A stretch of DNA of 64,000 nt from UBA1672 sp963977495. GTDB taxonomy: Bacteria; Pseudomonadota; Alphaproteobacteria; Micavibrionales; Micavibrionaceae. Made by a program: the position numbers and the translations under genes. Location: assembly GCA_963977495.1 (NCBI GenBank), contig CAXBOT010000002.1, positions 1-64,000 on the forward strand, in the 5' to 3' direction. How positions within the stretch are numbered: position 1 is the first letter of the stretch; each line of letters begins with the position of its first letter. Below the pieces are notes generated by a model. That model was not told the origin of the DNA, did no database searches, and was given only the letters and a program-made list of their open reading frames with translations. Shown piece after piece: positions 1 through 8,564 of the stretch.

Positions 1-2315
1 TGATCAAGAAAAACCGCATCCGTACATCGGGTTCTGATGGTATTCAGGTCGTCGATAGTGAAGACGCAGTGATCAAGAAAAACCGTATGCGCGATACAGG
101 TGAAAATGGTATCTATGTTCAAAATGCCCGCTCTGCATCGATTGTCTGGAATAAAATCGATACGACAGGCACAAACGGTATCTATGTATCAGGCAGTGAT
201 TTGGTTGATGTGTTGCTGAATGAAATTAACAATGCAGGCCAGCACGGTATCAAGGTGAACCCCTCAGACTTTGTTGATATTGGTTTTAACCGCATCCATG
301 ATGCGCGTTGGGACGGTATCAATGTAGAAGATGGTCGTTATGCTGACATTTACGGCAACCACATCCACCGCGTTGGTGATGACGGTATTGACGTCAATGG
401 TAATTACGGCGTTGATATTTACTGGAACACGGTGAAGAACACGGGCCTTGCACGCTACTCACGTGATGGTAACGGTATCGAAGTATCAAACAGCTATGAT
501 GCGGATATCCGCCACAACACAGTTGAGCATGCAGGCGATGACGGTATTGACGTTGAATATAGCCGCTATGCTGACATTCGTGACAACACCGTGCGTTATT
601 CCGGTGATGATGGTATCGATGTTGAGAACAGCTATAAAGTTGATGTGAACAACAACCATGTGCATGGCGCACGCGGCGACGGTATTGAGGTTCTTTACAG
701 CCGCGGCGCGGATGTGAAGGGCAACGATGTTCACTATGTTGGCGATAACGGCATTTATGTGAAGGGTTCTGATAACGCCACGATTTCTTGGAATGATATC
801 CACGATGCGCGCGGCAACGGTATTTACCTTTCAGGCTCAGACTATTCCGACATTCTTCATAATAAGGTCAATGATGTTGATGAACACGGTATCAAGGTGA
901 ACCCCTCAGACTTTGTTGATATTGGTTTTAACCGCATCCATGATGCGCGTTGGGACGGTATCAATGTAGAAGATGGTCGTTATGCTGACATTTACGGCAA
1001 CCACATCCACCGCGTTGGTGATGACGGTATTGACGTCAATGGTAATTACGGCGTTGATATTTACTGGAACACAGTGAAGAACACGGGCCTTGCGCGCTAC
1101 TCACGTGATGGTAACGGTATCGAAGTATCAAACAGCCGTGGAGCAAATATTGTCTTGAATAGTGTCCGCTTCGCAGGTGATGATGGTATCGATGTTAAGG
1201 ATGCTGGCGGTACGCGCATTATCAGAAACTATGTTTCAGGTTCCGGTGATGATGGTATTAAGGTTACGGCGGAGGCTCGTCTACCCAGCAAGGTTCTCTC
1301 GCGCATATTACCCTCACCGTCCGGTTCTGTTGTGATTTCTAAGAACATTGTTAGAAATTCAGGCGGAAATGGTATTCACACATCCAATATCGGTGATCTT
1401 AAAATCACAGATAACGATGTGAAGGGCAGCTATGAACATGGTGTTTATGTGGCTGGTGCGTCTAACGGAGATGTAGAGTTCCAAGGCAATACACTGGAAG
1501 ATAACGGTCAGGATAGCGGGTCTGCACAGGCGCGTTTTGAAAGTGGCGATATCGATATGAGTGATTTGGATCGACCAAATACATTCATCAACACAACAGG
1601 TATTGCGGCGACCGCGATGCAGTTTGCTGATATCTCTGCATTTGCTCCAAGAGTGTTTTCAATAAATGGACCGGTTGCAGCGCCAACGGGCTTGCGTATT
1701 GTGAACGAAACACTTGGTTCAACAGTATTTGAAGGCTATGCCCCTGCTGGCAGCTTCTATGTGCGTTTTGAGGATGGTTCTATCCTTGATCCGATTACAA
1801 ATCTTCCGATTGTGATTGATGGTACGGATGCTTCTTTTGACGGTGTTGTTCCGAATACGTTTGCCGGTGAAATCTTACCGCTTGCGACATTGCAGTACAT
1901 TGAAGAGCGTCTTTATGATGCGGATGATGTGACGCAAAATGGTCGTGGTCAGATCTTTGTCGGTAGCGCGCCGGCACTTCGGACAATCGAAAATATAGAG
2001 GATTTCTTGCGGACATTTGGAAGCCAACAAACGCCAAGTAATGCCGCGCGTTTGACGATTAGAGCTTTGCCTTTTACCACGAGTAACCTTAATAACATCA
2101 CACCTGCAGCAGGCGGTGATGAAGGTGAAGGCGCGGAGTTTGCGGGCATCAATCCTGCGGCAGGCGGCGATGAAGGCGAGAGTGGAGGCCAGAACGTTAC
2201 ATGTATGGCTGATGCGCTGAGTTCTCTTGGTAGCGGTTCTGTGACGTATAATTTCGGCGGAACATTTGAAGACGATATTGCCGCTGAATCAGGATGTACA
2301 TCAAGAAACATCTAA
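1..2315 (+). CDS. Right-handed beta-helix repeat protein, 5'-truncated
   Basis: The frame is open from the first bases, so the true start and any signal peptide lie outside the window; about 770 residues are visible. Roughly the first 450 residues are a stack of 22-24-residue units with the core GDDGI(D/E/K)V followed by S/Y-x-A-D-I-x-x-N, the ladder pattern of parallel beta-helix (PbH1-like) proteins, usually surface or secreted polysaccharide-binding/cleaving or adhesin-like proteins. The C-terminal third is non-repetitive and ends with two copies of a PAAGGDEGE segment and two Cys residues. No autotransporter barrel, RTX repeats or sorting motif is visible. A 252-bp internal duplication is annotated separately. 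Substrate and location are unknown; the fold call is solid, the role is not. Confidence 0.85.
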   Translation, partial: IKKNRIRTSGSDGIQVVDSEDAVIKKNRMRDTGENGIYVQNARSASIVWNKIDTTGTNGIYVSGSDLVDVLLNEINNAGQHGIKVNPSDFVDIGFNRIHDARWDGINVEDGRYADIYGNHIHRVGDDGIDVNGNYGVDIYWNTVKNTGLARYSRDGNGIEVSNSYDADIRHNTVEHAGDDGIDVEYSRYADIRDNTVRYSGDDGIDVENSYKVDVNNNHVHGARGDGIEVLYSRGADVKGNDVHYVGDNGIYVKGSDNATISWNDIHDARGNGIYLSGSDYSDILHNKVNDVDEHGIKVNPSDFVDIGFNRIHDARWDGINVEDGRYADIYGNHIHRVGDDGIDVNGNYGVDIYWNTVKNTGLARYSRDGNGIEVSNSRGANIVLNSVRFAGDDGIDVKDAGGTRIIRNYVSGSGDDGIKVTAEARLPSKVLSRILPSPSGSVVISKNIVRNSGGNGIHTSNIGDLKITDNDVKGSYEHGVYVAGASNGDVEFQGNTLEDNGQDSGSAQARFESGDIDMSDLDRPNTFINTTGIAATAMQFADISAFAPRVFSINGPVAAPTGLRIVNETLGSTVFEGYAPAGSFYVRFEDGSILDPITNLPIVIDGTDASFDGVVPNTFAGEILPLATLQYIEERLYDADDVTQNGRGQIFVGSAPALRTIENIEDFLRTFGSQQTPSNAARLTIRALPFTTSNLNNITPAAGGDEGEGAEFAGINPAAGGDEGESGGQNVTCMADALSSLGSGSVTYNFGGTFEDDIAAESGCTSRNI
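243..494 (+). repeat. Internal 252-bp direct repeat, copy 1
   Basis: This segment recurs 642 bp downstream at 885-1136 with only two differences (g/a in the ACGGTGAAG segment and a/g in the CTTGCACGC segment). It encodes about 84 residues, between three and four beta-helix coils. Neighbouring coils are much more diverged at DNA level, so this pair reflects a recent duplication or gene conversion rather than ancestral coil repetition. Confidence 0.95.
885..1136 (+). repeat. Internal 252-bp direct repeat, copy 2
   Basis: Second copy of the segment at 243-494, in the same frame (offset 642 bp, divisible by three), so loss or gain by recombination between copies would shorten or lengthen the beta-helix without a frameshift. 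Confidence 0.95.
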
Positions 2316-2339
2316 TAATCCGTTAAAAAATAAATTTTT

Positions 2340-2375
2340 AAGCCCCGATAAATCTTATTGGGGCTTAACTTTTTC
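2340..2375 (+). terminator. Rho-independent terminator after the beta-helix gene
   Basis: An AAGCCCC arm and a GGGGCTT arm enclose an AT-rich loop and are followed by aacTTTTTC. It starts about 25 nt after the stop codon of the beta-helix gene. Confidence 0.8.
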
Positions 2376-2460
2376 TTAGAGATGATCTAGTTTAATAAAA
2401 AACTTGCATCGCAGCGTATAAATACGCTTAGATGGATAAATTTTTTTGTATTACAGGGGG

Positions 2461-2491
2461 TTGCACTTGGGCAATTTTCTGTCAATATAAG
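2461..2491 (+). promoter_or_regulatory. Weak sigma70-like promoter for the 2529 gene
   Basis: TTGCAC (2461) and TATAAG (2486) are separated by 19 bp, longer than ideal, and lie about 40 bp before the next start codon. A small inverted repeat (AGCGTAT-AA-ATACGCT, 2413-2428) lies just upstream and could be an operator. Both assignments are tentative. Confidence 0.3.
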
Positions 2492-2528
2492 TCAGATTGA
2501 TTAATATCAATAGAGTTAGGCATATAAT

Positions 2529-3149
2529 ATGTACCATGATGATAATTGGAATGATGTAACGGGTGATGAGCTTGCAGGGTTTCTGGATAAGATCAACCCG
2601 ATTGATGGTAAATACCGCACTTCCCCAACCAGTACGCAAGTAGCATGGCGCACCTTGCCATTTTATGAAAGTGTCGCGCTTATTCGTGTTAAAGACCCGA
2701 ATTGGGTGAATAAGAAAATGACAATTTATTACCTGACCGATCAGGGTAATTTGTTCAGACTAAACGGAACATCTCCACCAATCCATGAAGTGAACAGCAA
2801 AGCACCGATTAAGGTGAATGAAGATAATGTACTTGATTACCTTCGTTTCTTTTGTTTCTTCGTGCGCGGCGATGAAGGTCCGTTCTATGTTGCAGAAGAT
2901 ATTACAGATCCGAATTTGCCACAGGATATGGATGGCACGACACGCTCAGTTGTTGAGGGAACGATTCGCCCGTCCAGCTTTGAAGGCATGAACGAGCAAG
3001 GGCACTTCCTTTGTGATGCGGTGGTTTTCTATTCCAATGCATTGTTTATTGCGAACTTCGCGGTTCAGCAAAGCGGCATGATTGAGATGTTGAATGATGA
3101 ACCGATTGCCGGTGATTTGACATCCAAGGTAGAGCAGCCAATCGCATAA
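2529..3149 (+). CDS. Hypothetical protein, 206 aa
   Basis: No family is recognised. The product is acidic and apparently soluble: no signal peptide and no clear membrane helix, although residues around 105-115 (LRFFCFFV) form a short hydrophobic stretch. It stands alone between the terminator at 2340 and the two-way terminator at 3179, so it is probably a single-gene unit. The ATG at 2529 has no strong Shine-Dalgarno; no better in-frame start is visible. Base composition resembles its neighbours, so nothing suggests recent transfer. Reality of the gene rests on length, on lack of a longer competing frame, and on terminators bracketing it. Confidence 0.7.
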   Translation: MYHDDNWNDVTGDELAGFLDKINPIDGKYRTSPTSTQVAWRTLPFYESVALIRVKDPNWVNKKMTIYYLTDQGNLFRLNGTSPPIHEVNSKAPIKVNEDNVLDYLRFFCFFVRGDEGPFYVAEDITDPNLPQDMDGTTRSVVEGTIRPSSFEGMNEQGHFLCDAVVFYSNALFIANFAVQQSGMIEMLNDEPIAGDLTSKVEQPIA

Positions 3150-3178
3150 TCTATGTGTTTGTGAGTATCAATAATTTT

Positions 3179-3205
3179 AAGGCCGCTATGATGCGGCCTT
3201 TATTT
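3179..3205. terminator. Bidirectional terminator between convergent genes
   Basis: The AAGGCCGC arm, loop tatgat and GCGGCCTT arm are followed by TATTTT on the plus strand and by an A/T-rich run on the minus strand. It sits between the ends of the 2529-3149 gene and the convergent PII gene and can serve both. Confidence 0.75.
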
Positions 3206-3228
3206 TGGTTTCTTTATGCGCACATGGC

Positions 3229-3567
3229 CTAAAGGGCGTCAGGGCCTTCTTCGCCTGTGCGAATACGAACCGCGCGCAAAAGATCATATACAAAAATCTT
3301 GCCATCACCAATGCGTCCGGTTTCGCCCGCGCGTTGTATGGTTTGAACAACCTTATCGACGGCGGCGTCATCAACGGCGATCTCGATTTTTGTTTTCGGC
3401 AAAAAGCTGACGGAATAATCAGGCGTCTGGTAATTCTCGGTTTGACCTTTTTGTCTGCCAAAGCCTTTGACTTCTGTTGCGGTTAATCCTTCGATTCCAT
3501 CTTTCATCAATGCTTCGCGCACATCATCAAGTTTAAAGGGTTTTATAATGGCCATAATCATTTTCAT
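3229..3567 (-). CDS. glnK: PII nitrogen regulatory protein (GlnB/GlnK family)
   Basis: A 112-residue PII protein, the trimeric cytosolic sensor of 2-oxoglutarate, ATP/ADP and nitrogen status that regulates targets such as glutamine synthetase adenylylation or AmtB. It starts MKMIMAIIKPFKLDDVREAL, the usual PII N-terminus, which fixes the start at 3567 rather than a longer upstream frame. The T-loop reads GRQKGQTENYQ-TPDY-SVSFLPK with Tyr at the usual uridylylation site, followed by KIEIAV, and the C-terminal block GRIGDGKIFV matches the second PII signature. No amtB or glnA lies next to it, so GlnB versus GlnK cannot be decided; the symbol is a best guess. Confidence 0.85.
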   Translation of the reverse strand: MKMIMAIIKPFKLDDVREALMKDGIEGLTATEVKGFGRQKGQTENYQTPDYSVSFLPKTKIEIAVDDAAVDKVVQTIQRAGETGRIGDGKIFVYDLLRAVRIRTGEEGPDAL

Positions 3568-3667
3568 GATATAAAACTTTCCTGTAATATGATTTGTTCT
3601 ATCATTATTTATAAAAATTAGACAATCACAGTAGTGCATTGATAAGGAAATTCAACCCCGAATTTAC

Positions 3668-4873
3668 ATGGCTGAAATTATGAAAAGCGCGAAAAATTAT
3701 GATGTGATTATTATCGGGGGCGGTTTGTCCGGTTTGTCCTTGGCGTGCCTTTTGGGGACGATAGAGGGGCTGCGCGTTGCGTGTATTGATCGCGATGCTC
3801 CGAAGCAGCAGATGGTGCAGGATAAGCGCACAACGGCGATATCATACGGGTCGAGCCAAATTCTGGAGCGTGCAGGCGTATGGCAGAATATTGTCACTGC
3901 GGGCTGCCCGATCAGAGATATTGAAATTCTGGATGGTGACAGCCCCGTCTTACTGCGTTTTTTAAGTGCGGAAGTGGATGATAAAAGCTTCGGCTGGATT
4001 GTCCCCAATAGCCATATTCGCAAATGTTTGATGGCGCGCATGGCGGCCTGCGCGCATGTCGACCATATTGCCCCTGTTGTCGCCGATGATTTTGAGGTGT
4101 CGGATGATTGCGCGTCGGTGACCTTGGGTGATGGGCGCGTATTATCGGCCGCCTTGATCGTGGGCGCGGATGGGCGCATGTCGGGTGTGCGGGACTTTAT
4201 GGATGTGCCTGTGCGCTCGTGGAATTATAACCAGCGCGCGGTTGTTTGTTTTGTAACGCATGAAAACCCCCATGATAACAAGGCCGTGGAACATTTTTGG
4301 CCTGGTGGTCCGTTTGCGATACTCCCGATGCATGATTTGGATGATGGGCGTCATCGCTCCTCCCTTGTGTTTACAGAGCATGGGCGCACCCGCGAGTCAT
4401 TGATGGATTTAACTGATGGTGCTTTTAAGGATGAGGTTGCGTCCCGTTTCCCCGAAATGTATGGCGCAATAGACATTATTGATAATAAGCGTATGGCTTT
4501 CCCGCTTTCCTTGGTGCATGCGGCGGAGTATATCGCCCCGCGTATGGTGTTGGTGGCGGATGCGGCGCATGGGATCCATCCGATTGCCGGACAGGGCTTA
4601 AACCTTGGTTTTCGTGATTTGTATACGCTTTCTAAATTGATTGAGGACGCGCATGAAAGCGGCGCAGATGTTGGGGCGCAGGATCTGTTGCTGTCTTATC
4701 AGCGCAAGCGCCGCCCCGATAATATGGCGATGGTTGCCGTTACAGATGGCTTGGTACGGTTGTTTTCCAATGATATGCGTTCGGTACGATTATTACGCCG
4801 CGCCGGATTAAAAGCAGTGTCAGGGGTTGGTATTGCGAAAAAATTCTTCATGCGCCGCGCCATGGGAGAGTAA
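3668..4873 (+). CDS. FAD-dependent UbiH/UbiF/VisC-family hydroxylase
   Basis: A 401-residue aromatic-ring monooxygenase of the class that hydroxylates ubiquinone precursors at the membrane face. Three class signatures are visible: the N-terminal dinucleotide-binding IIIGGGLSGLSLA (about residues 14-26), the DG motif LIVGADGRMSGVR near 165, and the FAD-contacting block ADAAHGIHPIAGQGLNLG near 295, in which the usual GD is AD. Length matches UbiH-type enzymes. It stands divergent to the PII gene. Which ring position it acts on (UbiH, UbiF, UbiI or UbiM type) cannot be read from sequence by eye. A second ATG at 3680 is an alternative start. Confidence 0.85.
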   Translation: MAEIMKSAKNYDVIIIGGGLSGLSLACLLGTIEGLRVACIDRDAPKQQMVQDKRTTAISYGSSQILERAGVWQNIVTAGCPIRDIEILDGDSPVLLRFLSAEVDDKSFGWIVPNSHIRKCLMARMAACAHVDHIAPVVADDFEVSDDCASVTLGDGRVLSAALIVGADGRMSGVRDFMDVPVRSWNYNQRAVVCFVTHENPHDNKAVEHFWPGGPFAILPMHDLDDGRHRSSLVFTEHGRTRESLMDLTDGAFKDEVASRFPEMYGAIDIIDNKRMAFPLSLVHAAEYIAPRMVLVADAAHGIHPIAGQGLNLGFRDLYTLSKLIEDAHESGADVGAQDLLLSYQRKRRPDNMAMVAVTDGLVRLFSNDMRSVRLLRRAGLKAVSGVGIAKKFFMRRAMGE

Positions 4874-4901
4874 TTTTCTGCCTTTTTTCGAGTCCTTTCA
4901 T

Positions 4902-4930
4902 TTGACAGGGGGATTAGAAGTAGGTATAAA
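4902..4930 (+). promoter_or_regulatory. Near-consensus sigma70 promoter for the rpmH operon
   Basis: TTGACA (4902-4907), a 17-bp spacer and TATAAA (4925-4930) sit about 90 bp before rpmH. The perfect -35 and ideal spacing fit the high demand for L34 and RNase P. The ~80-nt leader between promoter and start codon has no obvious attenuator. Confidence 0.8.
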
Positions 4931-5017
4931 CCCCCATTCCTTAGTAGGAACGTAAGAATTCAGACCCTTCAGGTTGTTGAAAGACCGCAGGGCAATAGAA
5001 GAAAAAGGTGCAGTTTT

Positions 5018-5158
5018 ATGAAACAGAAACGTACATTTCAACCAAGTCGCCTTGTGCGCGCACGTCGCCACGGTTTTCGTTCACGTATGGCCGATAAAAA
5101 TGGTCGTGCGATACTTGCACGTCGTCGTGCCAAGGGACGTAAGCGCCTAAGCGCCTAA
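5018..5158 (+). CDS. rpmH: Large ribosomal subunit protein bL34
   Basis: A 46-codon gene whose product begins MKQKRTFQPSRLVRARRHGF and ends KGRKRLSA. This is the highly conserved bL34 sequence, a very basic protein buried in 23S rRNA. It has an AAAAAGGTG ribosome binding region and is followed after 10 nt by rnpA, the near-universal arrangement. In many bacteria this pair lies near the replication origin, but no dnaA or DnaA boxes are seen here. Apart from the terminal end-of-window start, it is the shortest of the confidently called genes. Confidence 0.97.
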   Translation: MKQKRTFQPSRLVRARRHGFRSRMADKNGRAILARRRAKGRKRLSA

Positions 5159-5168
5159 TTTTCAAATT

Positions 5169-5558
5169 ATGCATACTCGAAAGCAAGATCTGGCAGAGAT
5201 TAAAATGCTGACAGATCGTCGTTCTTTTTTGGATATACAATCAAACGGACAAAAATGGGTTTCCCATGGTTTGGTTGTGCAAATAAAAGAAAATAATCTG
5301 GGTCTGCGGCGTATTGGTTTTACCGTCAGCAAAAAAATCGACAAATCGGCAGTGAAACGTAATCGCATAAAACGGCGGTTACGCGCGGTTGCTGCGGATG
5401 TTTTAAGTGCTTACGCGCGCGATGGGTGTGATTATATTCTTGTCGGCAAAAAGAGCAGCGCGGCGCGTCCTTATGATTCAATGGTCAATGATTTAAAATG
5501 GTGTTTGAAAAAGACGGGATATTATCATAAAACAGAGCGTGACAATGAAAAGGGCTAA
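5169..5558 (+). CDS. rnpA: Ribonuclease P protein component
   Basis: A 129-residue basic protein that binds the catalytic RNase P RNA and helps it trim tRNA 5' leaders. The signature RNRIKRRLR is at about residues 59-67, preceded by the IGFTVSKKIDKSAVKRNR strand-helix block typical of the family. It follows rpmH by 10 nt and precedes yidD by 12 nt, so all three share the promoter at 4902. Start at ATG 5169; an internal ATG at residue 13 (KMLTDRRSF) is possible because many RnpA proteins begin close to that LTDRRSF-like segment. Confidence 0.95.
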   Translation: MHTRKQDLAEIKMLTDRRSFLDIQSNGQKWVSHGLVVQIKENNLGLRRIGFTVSKKIDKSAVKRNRIKRRLRAVAADVLSAYARDGCDYILVGKKSSAARPYDSMVNDLKWCLKKTGYYHKTERDNEKG

Positions 5559-5570
5559 AGAGTATTGACG

Positions 5571-5849
5571 ATGGCACGATTGTTTCGGTTTTTTATCAAG
5601 ATTTATTCATATATTGTTTCCCCGTTATTGGGACGTAATTGTAGATATCATCCGACCTGTTCATGCTATGCAGATCAAGCGATAGAGCGCCACGGTGTCT
5701 TGAAAGGGATAACACTTTCACTGACGCGGATTTTAAGATGTCATCCATGGAGTAAACGATCATATAGCGATCCTGTACCACAACGGTTTGCGTGGAAGGA
5801 TATTCTGGGGTATAAGCGCGTCAGAAACGATCAAACAACATCACGTTAG
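5571..5849 (+). CDS. yidD: Membrane protein insertion efficiency factor YidD
   Basis: A 92-residue protein with the YidD core: an N-terminal amphipathic/hydrophobic segment (FFIKIYSYIVSPLLG), then NCRYHPTCSCYADQAIERHG, where Cys residues and the HPTCS motif are diagnostic, and RILRCHPW near residue 60. YidD is an inner-membrane-associated helper of YidC-mediated insertion. The frame can be extended 2 codons upstream to a TTG, but ATG 5571 gives the usual MxRLF start. It lies between rnpA and yidC in the conserved order. Confidence 0.93.
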   Translation: MARLFRFFIKIYSYIVSPLLGRNCRYHPTCSCYADQAIERHGVLKGITLSLTRILRCHPWSKRSYSDPVPQRFAWKDILGYKRVRNDQTTSR

Positions 5850-5876
5850 AAAATACGACAAAAGGGTGTATTTACG

Positions 5877-7799
5877 ATGAATAACAATAAAGACCAAATG
5901 CATCCGCAAGATGTGCGTAATTTGATTATTTTTGCAATTGCATCACTTGCAATATGGTTTTTGTATGAAACGTATATTCTCGCGCCGCAAGCCAAAGCGT
6001 TGCATGAAGCCAAAAAATCACGCGCAGAGTTGGTTCTTAAGGATCCGTCATTATTGATGGAAGCACCCAAGGTCAAACGCGGGGACGCGCTGGCGAAATC
6101 ACCGCGCCTATATTTTGAGAATGATGAGGTTTCCGGCTCTATCGCTTTGATCGGTGGGGCTATTGATGACTTAAGCTTGAATAAGTATTTTCAAACGCTT
6201 GAAAAGAAAGAGAAAGTACATATTTTAACCCCCGATAAGGTAGAGGGCGCGCGCTATATCAATTATGGTTGGGTCAGCGGCGATCGGAACCTTGCTTTGC
6301 CGAATGCTTCGACGCAGTGGCAAGTGAAGGATAATGACCGATTGCGGCCTGACATACCTGTGACATTATTCTGGGATAATGGACAGGGCTTACGTTTTGA
6401 GCGCGTTTTGTCGCTTGATAAGAACTTTGTGTTCACCATCAAACAAAAAGTGATCAATAACTCCGGTGAGAATGTTTATTTGCATCCCTATAGTCTGGTA
6501 ACACAAACAGGTATTCCCCCGGACGCACATTCCCGATGGATCGCCTATGAAGGGCCTATGGGCTTTATTGGCGGTGAATTGGTTCATATGAGCTACCCTA
6601 ATATGGTGAGTGACCCTAATAAGAAAATCGAAGCACAGCGCGGATGGATTGGGTTTTCGGATAAATTCTGGCTCACGGCATTGATGCCACAGCAAGATCA
6701 AATGGCGAAATATCGTTTTAAGTACACACCTGATATTATGAACAAAGATCATCAGAAGTACCAAACTGACTTTACAGGGTCGGAGATGTTGATTGATAGC
6801 GGTAGTACTGGAGAATATTCGTATCGTTTATATGCCGGTGCCAAAAAGGTCTTGTTGCTGGAGCAGTATCAGAAAGACTTGCAAGTTGATAACCTTGACC
6901 TAGCGGTTGATTTCGGATGGTTCTGGTTTTTAACCTATCCGTTTTTCTTTGCGTTGCATTATCTGGGTCTGTTGGTCGGGAATATGGGCGTGGCTATTAT
7001 CATTCTGACGATATGTTTGCGTAGTGCGGTTTTCCCGTTGACCAGAATTTCTTACCACTCCTTCGCCAAAATGAAGATGGTTGCACCGCAAATTACGGAA
7101 TTACGGAATAAATACAATGATGATAAGGAAAAGCTGCAGGCTGAAATTGTAAAGCTGTACCAAAAGGAAGGCGTTAATCCGATGTCCGGTTGTTTACCGA
7201 TCATCGCGCAGATTCCGATTTTCTTTTCATTCTATAAGGTGATTCTCACGACGATTGAAATTCGCCATGCGCCGTTTTTTGGGTGGATTCATGATTTATC
7301 ATCCAAAGATCCGACCAGTATATTTAATGCCTTCGGTTTTCTGAATTTTGATGTGTCGTTTCTGCCGACTGTGGGTGTGTGGCCGTGTTTGATGCTGCTT
7401 GCTATGTTGGTACAAAAGCGTTTAAACCCGCCGCCGCAGGACGCCAATCAACGTATGATGATGAACATCTTCCCGTTCTTTATTACCTTCGTGATGTCTA
7501 AATTCGCTTCTGGACTTGTTATTTACTGGACAATAAGTGCGACCATGTCCGTGATGCAGCAGGCTTATATCATGCGTTCTTTGGGCGTGCCGATCTATAT
7601 CGTGAATAAAGATAAGTTCAAGGAAGAGGCAGAGAAGAAAAGCACCGAAGGCCCTGACGTTCATCCCTTGATAGAGATGACCGAGGATGAAGTGGAAAAG
7701 GCTATGTTTGGTGACGGCGAGAGTGCTGGTGATGCGCCGGATGAGCCAACGCCGGATATCACGCCGCCGAAGCCGAAGAAAAAGAAAAAGAAAAAATAG
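5877..7799 (+). CDS. yidC: Membrane protein insertase YidC
   Basis: A 640-residue proteobacterial-type YidC. An N-terminal signal anchor (LIIFAIASLAIWFLYETYI) is followed by the large periplasmic beta-sandwich domain (about 90-360) and the conserved five-helix insertase core, with WFWFLTYPFFFALHYL, MGVAIIILTICLRSAVFPL and the cytoplasmic hairpin MKMVAPQITELRNKYNDDKEKLQ. It inserts and folds inner-membrane proteins alone or with SecYEG. The C-terminal tail is long, acidic then Pro-rich, and ends in a run of lysines, as expected for ribosome-binding tails. It closes the rpmH-rnpA-yidD-yidC operon; engB follows after 12 nt. Confidence 0.97.
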   Translation: MNNNKDQMHPQDVRNLIIFAIASLAIWFLYETYILAPQAKALHEAKKSRAELVLKDPSLLMEAPKVKRGDALAKSPRLYFENDEVSGSIALIGGAIDDLSLNKYFQTLEKKEKVHILTPDKVEGARYINYGWVSGDRNLALPNASTQWQVKDNDRLRPDIPVTLFWDNGQGLRFERVLSLDKNFVFTIKQKVINNSGENVYLHPYSLVTQTGIPPDAHSRWIAYEGPMGFIGGELVHMSYPNMVSDPNKKIEAQRGWIGFSDKFWLTALMPQQDQMAKYRFKYTPDIMNKDHQKYQTDFTGSEMLIDSGSTGEYSYRLYAGAKKVLLLEQYQKDLQVDNLDLAVDFGWFWFLTYPFFFALHYLGLLVGNMGVAIIILTICLRSAVFPLTRISYHSFAKMKMVAPQITELRNKYNDDKEKLQAEIVKLYQKEGVNPMSGCLPIIAQIPIFFSFYKVILTTIEIRHAPFFGWIHDLSSKDPTSIFNAFGFLNFDVSFLPTVGVWPCLMLLAMLVQKRLNPPPQDANQRMMMNIFPFFITFVMSKFASGLVIYWTISATMSVMQQAYIMRSLGVPIYIVNKDKFKEEAEKKSTEGPDVHPLIEMTEDEVEKAMFGDGESAGDAPDEPTPDITPPKPKKKKKKK

Positions 7800-7811
7800 A
7801 AGTTTTCATAT

Positions 7812-8447
7812 ATGGAAGAATTTTCAAAATCAGAACGTGAACAGGGCAGAGTGCTCTTTGCAGGCTCGTGTGAGTTTATGCTGGGGGTTGCGGGCTTGAG
7901 TCAATTACCCGAAGCCCAAACGCCTGAAATCGCGTTTGCGGGGCGTTCTAATGTTGGGAAGTCGTCTTTACTGAATGCGTTGACAGGGCGTAAGGCGCTG
8001 GCACGGACTTCGAACACACCCGGGCGCACACAAGAGTTGAATTATTTCAATCTCGGCGATCATGTTTATATGGTCGATATGCCCGGTTATGGCTATGCGA
8101 AGGTTTCGAAGGAAAAGATCGAGGCATGGACAAAATTGATTTTTGCTTACCTGCGCGGACGGCCAACGCTACGATGCGTATTCATTCTTGTGGACGCACG
8201 GCATGGCTTGAAACCCAGTGATGATGACCTTATGAAGATGTTGGATGAGTCTGCTGTGTCATACCGGATCGTCTTAACCAAGACTGACAAAGTGAAACGC
8301 CAAGAACTGGAAAAGATCACGCAGAAAATACTCGGTGTTGTGAAAAATCACCCCGCCGCTTATCCTGAAATTATTCATACCAGCAGTCTGAAAGAGACTG
8401 GCATTGAAGAATTGCGATGCATCGTTCGTCGCTATGGTATGCATTAA
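7812..8447 (+). CDS. engB: Ribosome biogenesis GTPase EngB (YihA/YsxC)
   Basis: A 211-residue small GTPase with G1 GRSNVGKSSLLNAL (about residues 42-55), switch region ARTSNTPGRTQELNYF, G3 VDMPGYGYAKV and G4 LTKTDKVKRQ. This combination, especially GYGYAKV, is diagnostic of EngB, which takes part in late assembly of the 50S subunit. Position directly after yidC is the common alphaproteobacterial order. An N-terminal extension of about 40 residues precedes the G domain, normal for the clade. Confidence 0.95.
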   Translation: MEEFSKSEREQGRVLFAGSCEFMLGVAGLSQLPEAQTPEIAFAGRSNVGKSSLLNALTGRKALARTSNTPGRTQELNYFNLGDHVYMVDMPGYGYAKVSKEKIEAWTKLIFAYLRGRPTLRCVFILVDARHGLKPSDDDLMKMLDESAVSYRIVLTKTDKVKRQELEKITQKILGVVKNHPAAYPEIIHTSSLKETGIEELRCIVRRYGMH

Positions 8448-8564
8448 CCGACGTTGCGGCGCTCAACAATTTTCTGTTCGCATTTGTTCTCTTTTTGTTT
8501 CTTTTTATGGCATCACGCCGTATGATGGGGAGAATCAATTTTCTAGAAAGTTAGGCCATCAAAG

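Noticed and set aside
394..803. Several overlapping ORFs of 66-105 codons antisense or frame-shifted within the beta-helix gene
   Set aside because: They mirror the repetitive DNA of the real gene and have low-complexity, His/Cys/Ile-rich translations with no family resemblance.
3186..3486. Plus-strand ORFs opposite the PII gene
   Set aside because: PII is unmistakable on the minus strand; the plus frames are its shadows.
4873..5017. Replication origin near rpmH
   Set aside because: No DnaA-box cluster, dnaA or dnaN is visible; the gap holds a promoter and leader only.
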